DNA from: CAWGXG01 sp963826505
GTDB lineage: Bacteria > Chloroflexota > Anaerolineae > Aggregatilineales > Aggregatilineaceae
Assembly (NCBI GenBank): GCA_963826505.1
Contig: CAWGXG010000008.1
Span: forward strand, 1,612,001-1,676,000
Direction: 5' to 3'
Length of the DNA stretch: 64,000 bases
Part shown: piece after piece, positions 59,889 to 64,000 of the stretch
How positions within the stretch are numbered: the stretch's first letter is position 1
Layout of the letters: each line of letters opens with the position of its first letter
Made by a program: the position numbers and the translations under genes
The notes under the pieces: generated by a model
What the model was told of the DNA's origin: nothing
Seen by the model: only the letters and a program-made list of their open reading frames with translations
The model's database searches: none

Positions 59889-61668
59889 CTAGTATTGCCA
59901 CAGCCAGATATTGTTGAGCTGGCAGTAGCTCTCAACCGTCGCGCCGCTGTCGTCGGACGGCACGTACATTTCCAGCGCGATGGCACCGGTTTGAGCAACG
60001 AAATTGCCGCTGGCGTAGAACTGACCGTTAACGTACATCAGCACCGTGTCATTGATCGCGACAATCAGCACGCGGTTGGTTTGATCCTGTCCGGCGTTCA
60101 CCCCGGCGAACAGAATCCAGCGAGCTGGCGTCCGTCAGATTGCCGTTAGTGTCCCACTGACCCAACAGCGCCCAGCCATCTTCAAAAATCATCGCAGAAT
60201 GACTGGCCTGATCATTGTCGCGGAAATACATCCCGCAGCCCGCCCCTGCTCCCGAATAGACCAGCCGCTCATCGAATCCCAGTGCGAAATTGGTGTAAGT
60301 CGATCCTTGGGCCAACGGGAAGAACGAGAATCCGCTGGACGAGGTATCGCCGTAACTGCTCGGCACATTCACCACCTGTGAACCGCTGTCGGGCGCCAAT
60401 CCAAGCTGGGCCAGCTCACCTACAATTTTGCGCGGATCAGTAGACGACCAGTTGGCGAGCGTGGACGGGTACGTCGAGCTGCTCTGAGCCGGAGTCGCGG
60501 TCGGGACGAACAACGCGGGAGTGGTCGGCGTCGGTTTGGCCGGGGATGGACTGGTCGGCGTTGGCGTCGCGCCAAACAGGCTCATCAAGCCAGAGCCGGG
60601 ACTGGTCGGCGTGATCTGCGAAGCATCCACCCCATTGAATGGCGAACCGTTCTCGAACGGATACGGGCTGGTGACCACGAAGTTATCCTCGTACATGGTC
60701 AGCGTGTCAGTTTGATCGACCGTCGTCGCCGCTGCCAATGCGACCTGGCCTTCGGACGCAAAACGGTTCGTGTCAGTTACTTCCGCCACGAATCGATCGT
60801 TCCAATACAGCCGGAAGACGTTATCCCTCAGCAAAACTGCCGCGCTCATCGACGTCGCCGTCGCATCAACTACCGGTGACACCGTCCATTCCGCAACCGC
60901 CGTCCAGTTGTCGTTGTCCAGATAATAGACGGAATAATCGCCGTCGGTGCTGAAGGTGACCGTGTAGAACGCGCTCGAATCGTCGTTTACGCGCAGCGCA
61001 AAGCCGTACTCCGCATAACTGGGCGCGCCATCGATCGTGAAATCGGCCTGCACATAGACGTCGCTCCAGGTCAATGTTTCGTCGGGGATGGCATAGGCGA
61101 ACAGGTTATCGGTCGTCACTTCGATGCGCAGCTCCTGATTGCGTGGAGCCACCGTCATATTGTCCGACGCATACGGCGTCCACGTCAGGCTGAGCGGATT
61201 GTTCGATCCGTCGAAAGCATCCCACACGTCAAGCTGGGCGAACCCGTGCAGCAAGCGCAGCGCGTAATCCCCAGACGTGCTGCCGGTGCGCGTCAGCTTG
61301 ACCGTGCACAGACCATCCGAGGGCATATCGAACGCTTCCGCCACAGTGACGTTGGGATCGCGGCTGGCCAAGGTTCCGGTCGCGAAGGTGGCGCCACTCG
61401 CGTCCATCACGGCCATGTCCACAGCCAGATCGCCAGAGGACGTTTCGGCGGTCACAGACCCAACGCCGCCCTCCACGCAGTCAAAACCATAGGTCACCGT
61501 GGTCACCCGGTCGTCTAGCGATCCAATCGCAGGATCCCTGGCGTCAAACTGGAGTTTCTGTTGGGCATGGGGAGCCGCCTGGACCGGACTGGCGGTGTGC
61601 GCCACGCCTGCCAGCGCAGCCAGCACCATCAAGAGAGTGATCAACCGCACGCCGTGCCTCATACTCAT
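59889..61668 (-). pseudogene. Secreted PPC/LamG-like protein, copy B, one frameshift
   Basis: From the ATG at 61668 (AAGGAG upstream) the frame encodes a signal peptide, a PPC-like domain, a LamG-like module, a Thr/Pro/Ser linker (PTPTSPSPAKPTPTTPA) and most of a second module, then runs out of register and stops at 60049. The natural C-terminus (NRVLIVAINDTVLMYVNG to the end NIWLWQY) is one base on, open to 59889, and aligns with the end of copy A. One extra base in the CC at 60117-60118 explains it; removing it gives 592 residues. Real lesion or sequencing error. Confidence 0.78.
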
Positions 61669-61768
61669 AATGATTCTCCTTCGTGCTTGGGTCAGATGAA
61701 CGCTGCGCCGCGCGAAGATCCCTGTCCGGCGCTGAGATGCTGATCCTACAAACTAACCTCACGCCTTG

Positions 61769-62470
61769 TTAACGCCAGCCGGGCACGTTTTGTTCCAGGG
61801 CAGCCAGCACCGCCTTGAAATCTTCCCGTGAGATTTCGGCCCCGTCAGCCCAGCGCGCGTCCTCAAGCTTAAGCAGCCGCCGCTGTTCGGCCACTGCGCG
61901 CAAATCGGTATTGGACCGCGTCTCCTTGCGGGGCCGCAGCCGGGCGAAATTCGGGTAGCCGTGCAGCGTCTCGGACTCCTCGGGCGATGCGAAGGTGTAG
62001 AGAATGATCTCCTCATCGTCTTGCAGCAGATGCAGCGCGAGACACTGCCAGCCTTTTGGGATGCGCGTGCGGCGGTGCACGGTGAAGCGCCAGGCGTTGA
62101 CGTTCACCGTCTTGTCCCACGCGATATGCGCGACATGCGACGGATTAAACCGCCGGTCATCGAGAACCAGTTCCTCATCACTCAAGGAGGCCCTACGGCG
62201 ACTCGGCAACTGACGCTTCAGCCAGCGCTCGATGAGCATGCCGCCCCCCACGAATACCACAATATCGATGGGCAGCATAATACAGACTGTGTTAAGGCCC
62301 TCCGGCGCGACCTGTTCCAGCAGGTTCATCCCGGTCAAGTGCATGCCGATCACCAGGCCGATCGTCAAGATTGGCACTAAGAACCGGATTCCGAAATGTT
62401 CAGAATCAACCGTTATGGATCGTCCTTCAAGGCCAGGCACGCCGCCCGCTTCAAAATCGTGAGTCGTCAT
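61769..62470 (-). CDS. Two-pass membrane protein, unknown
   Basis: 233 residues. Two membrane segments (about 28-46 and 62-80) are followed by a cytoplasmic domain that may be PH- or YdbS-like: SDEELVLDDRRFNPSHVAHI and NAWRFTVHRRTRIPKGWQCL have the strand pattern of such membrane-associated beta domains. A helical C-terminus ends in AVLAALEQNVPGWR. No catalytic residues stand out. It lies 48 bases downstream of the receiver gene, probably in the same transcript. Confidence 0.62.
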   Translation of the reverse strand: MTTHDFEAGGVPGLEGRSITVDSEHFGIRFLVPILTIGLVIGMHLTGMNLLEQVAPEGLNTVCIMLPIDIVVFVGGGMLIERWLKRQLPSRRRASLSDEELVLDDRRFNPSHVAHIAWDKTVNVNAWRFTVHRRTRIPKGWQCLALHLLQDDEEIILYTFASPEESETLHGYPNFARLRPRKETRSNTDLRAVAEQRRLLKLEDARWADGAEISREDFKAVLAALEQNVPGWR

Positions 62471-62518
62471 CCGTGCAATACTCCAAAGTTTTCGGTGCCC
62501 ACGCGCACTGCGGGGGGA

Positions 62519-62941
62519 CTATTCAAATAGCGATGCAATGTCGGGCGACGGCGGCTCCCACAGCTCGATGCCACCCAACATACGCTCGACGGCACGCCTC
62601 AGGCGTACAGCGTCGAACGGTTTAGTCAGGTACAGATCGCGCGAACTCTGCTCAAAGATATGTTGACGTTCGGGCGCTTCGGGCAAGACCGTGATCATCA
62701 CAATCGGCGTGTCGACCAGTACGGCGTCAGCCCGTATAGTGTCATACACTTCCCACCCGCTAACCCCCGGCATCATGATATCCAGAATTACCACGTCGGG
62801 TCGGGCATGTCGGATCAAGGCCAGGCCCTCGACCCCATCGCGCGCGGCCAGCACTTGGATATCCGGATGTCGGAGCACAATTGCCAGCAGATTGCCTATT
62901 TCACGGTGATCATCCACCGTCACAATGGTATAACTCATCAT
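62519..62941 (-). CDS. Single-domain response regulator
   Basis: 140-residue receiver with D10-D11, phosphoacceptor D54 (VVILDIMMPGVSG) and Lys in LTKPFD, and a ~20-residue tail instead of an output domain. Numbering is from the first of two adjacent ATGs at 62941; the second is better spaced from GGGGCGG. It is the fourth stand-alone receiver in the window. The membrane protein at 61769-62470 follows; no kinase is adjacent. Confidence 0.9.
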   Translation of the reverse strand: MMSYTIVTVDDHREIGNLLAIVLRHPDIQVLAARDGVEGLALIRHARPDVVILDIMMPGVSGWEVYDTIRADAVLVDTPIVMITVLPEAPERQHIFEQSSRDLYLTKPFDAVRLRRAVERMLGGIELWEPPSPDIASLFE

Positions 62942-63297
62942 CCGCCCCTGTTCACTTATCCTGGCCCTATCGCGATGATGGTAGTTGGTGATCGCATTTC
63001 TTGCGTAAAGGATAACACGGTTTGCGCGTTCGCGGGATTACCTCCGCGCCAATCTGGGTATCGTGTCCGAACATCACCTACCACTGGCCAGTCGTCGGCA
63101 CACAAGCCATACCCGACTCAACTATATTACTTTGCTCATTAAACCACATTTTTCACGACCTTAAACCTTGCCATTCTGCCCCATTCGTGTAAAATGAAAG
63201 ATTGTTAACTGTTGACTTCTGGCATCTCCGGCGTCTTTTGTCGCATCCGATCGCATCCTAGCAAGTCCGGGTGAGCCACACAGGAGACTTCTACGTT
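62942..63297. other. Divergent intergenic region, AT-rich, no gene seen
   Basis: 356 bases between the receiver (minus) and the PAP2-like gene (plus). It is the most AT-rich gap in the window, especially 63120-63220. A plus promoter is at 63168-63195. A minus TATAGT near 63121-63126 (reverse of ACTATA) could serve the receiver, but no good -35 goes with it. No ORF with coding character was found. Confidence 0.6.
63168..63195 (+). promoter_or_regulatory. Promoter of the PAP2/AUR1-like gene
   Basis: TTGCCA (63168-63173), 16 bases, TAAAAT (63190-63195), leaving a leader of about 100 bases before the ATG at 63298. Confidence 0.6.
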
Positions 63298-64000
63298 ATG
63301 ACGCACAGTATGAAGCGCTTTTCTGGGACGACCAAACAGGCGCTCCTCTATCAGTTCGCAATTCTGGTCGTCGTCGGGATAGGGCTGGAAATCCTGGGGT
63401 GGCTTAGCCCATCACAGGAAGTCGCCCTGCTGTTCATCGCCGTGTGGGCTACCATGAACCCCAAAGTGCGGGCGTTCCTGATCGATTTTGCGCCCCTGGT
63501 GTTGCTGGTGCTCACATATGACATGTTGCGTGGTTATGCCGACGAGTTCACAGCGTCGCGCATCCACGTGCGCGACTTGATCGACACGGAACAGTCCATC
63601 TTTGGTACTGTCCCGGCTTATTATCTGCAGCAGCATCTGTGGAACCAGCCATACACGCCGATTCTCGACGCGTTCACCAACTTCTTTTACCTGTCACACT
63701 TTCTATCGCCCCTGCTGGTCTCTGTGCTGCTGTGGCGGCACGACCGGTCCAAATATTGGGCGTTCGCGTGGGGGCTGGTCGCGCTGTCCTATGCCGCGTT
63801 TGCAACCTACCTGATCTTCCCGGCGGCCCCGCCCTGGTGGGCCACTCGCTACGGCTATCTGCTCGATCAGCCGGTGTCGCTGTCCCATTTCGCGATCTCA
63901 GCAGACCAGGTTGCACGCGCGGCCAACCCGGTGGCGGCGATGCCCTCGTTGCACACAGCCTACCCTACCTATTTCGCTCTCGTCGCGATCTCGGTCTGGG
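63298..64000 (+). CDS. PAP2/AUR1-like membrane protein, cut by the right edge
   Basis: The frame opens at an ATG at 63298 (AGGAG 11 bases upstream) and runs off the window after 234 residues. Membrane segments are visible at about 18-33, 58-75, 115-142 and 150-170. YLIFPAAPPWWA followed by AAMPSLHTAYPTYFALVAI is the pattern of the inositol-phosphorylceramide synthase-like (AUR1) branch of the PAP2 superfamily, where PSLHT supplies the first active-site block. The last motif with the catalytic His/Asp would lie beyond the edge. Likely a lipid phosphotransferase or phosphatase. Confidence 0.8.
   Translation, partial: MTHSMKRFSGTTKQALLYQFAILVVVGIGLEILGWLSPSQEVALLFIAVWATMNPKVRAFLIDFAPLVLLVLTYDMLRGYADEFTASRIHVRDLIDTEQSIFGTVPAYYLQQHLWNQPYTPILDAFTNFFYLSHFLSPLLVSVLLWRHDRSKYWAFAWGLVALSYAAFATYLIFPAAPPWWATRYGYLLDQPVSLSHFAISADQVARAANPVAAMPSLHTAYPTYFALVAISVW

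Noticed and set aside
1..64000. tRNA, rRNA, insertion sequences, phage genes or att sites
   Set aside because: Looked for cloverleaf-like segments, transposase or integrase motifs and flanking direct repeats; none found that could be supported.

Overview
The window is GC-rich bacterial DNA (roughly 60% G+C by eye) with dense, short-spaced genes on both strands. A rod-shape and division cluster (MreBCD, PBP2, MinCDE, RodA), many secreted proteins and lipoproteins with Thr/Pro-rich linkers, no visible LPS-export genes, and families such as MA-like gluzincin peptidases and DUF6159 membrane proteins suggest a member of the Chloroflexota (Anaerolineae-like). That placement is inference; no rRNA or tRNA gene was seen to anchor it.

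Layout. 0-10 kb, all minus strand: a phosphohexomutase, then mreB-mreC-mreD-mrdA(PBP2)-minC-minD-minE, a terminator, and a rodA cut by the left edge. 10-15 kb: a secreted peptidase, then a plus-strand set of an alpha/beta hydrolase that has lost its nucleophile serine and two paralogous lipoproteins. 15-21.5 kb, minus: an unusual two-AAA Clp ATPase, an OmpR-type regulator, tilS, a UPF0316 protein and a frameshifted zinc-ribbon membrane protein. 21.7-29.2 kb is a signalling island: a FecR-like lipoprotein, a minus operon (receiver, NERD-like protein, membrane protein, membrane histidine kinase) and a divergent plus operon (receiver, soluble histidine kinase). The two receivers that face each other share their unusual GTG-initiated N-terminus.

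29-40 kb: glycogen phosphorylase, a glutaredoxin-thioredoxin reductase fusion, a histidine phosphatase, membrane proteins, a PAP2 phosphatase and a 6-phosphofructokinase with Asn103. 40-48.5 kb, mostly minus: a second MA-like peptidase, a Gfo/Idh/MocA oxidoreductase with two frameshifts, a parvulin-type foldase lipoprotein, a GH57 glucan enzyme with one frameshift, and a membrane protein. GlgP, PfkA and GH57 together point to storage alpha-glucan turnover feeding glycolysis.

48.5-64 kb: a single-domain receiver and a secreted protein, then the most striking feature, a tandem array of eight GNAT acetyltransferase genes (50.8-55.7 kb) in one orientation with a period near 590 bp. It has its own promoter and strong terminators and lies just downstream of two methyltransferase genes and a small membrane protein. 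After that come two large secreted beta-rich proteins (one frameshifted), a membrane protein, a receiver and a truncated PAP2/AUR1-like gene at the right edge.

Five single-base frame disruptions in four otherwise well-conserved genes suggest either draft-quality sequence or local gene decay; the sequence alone cannot decide.
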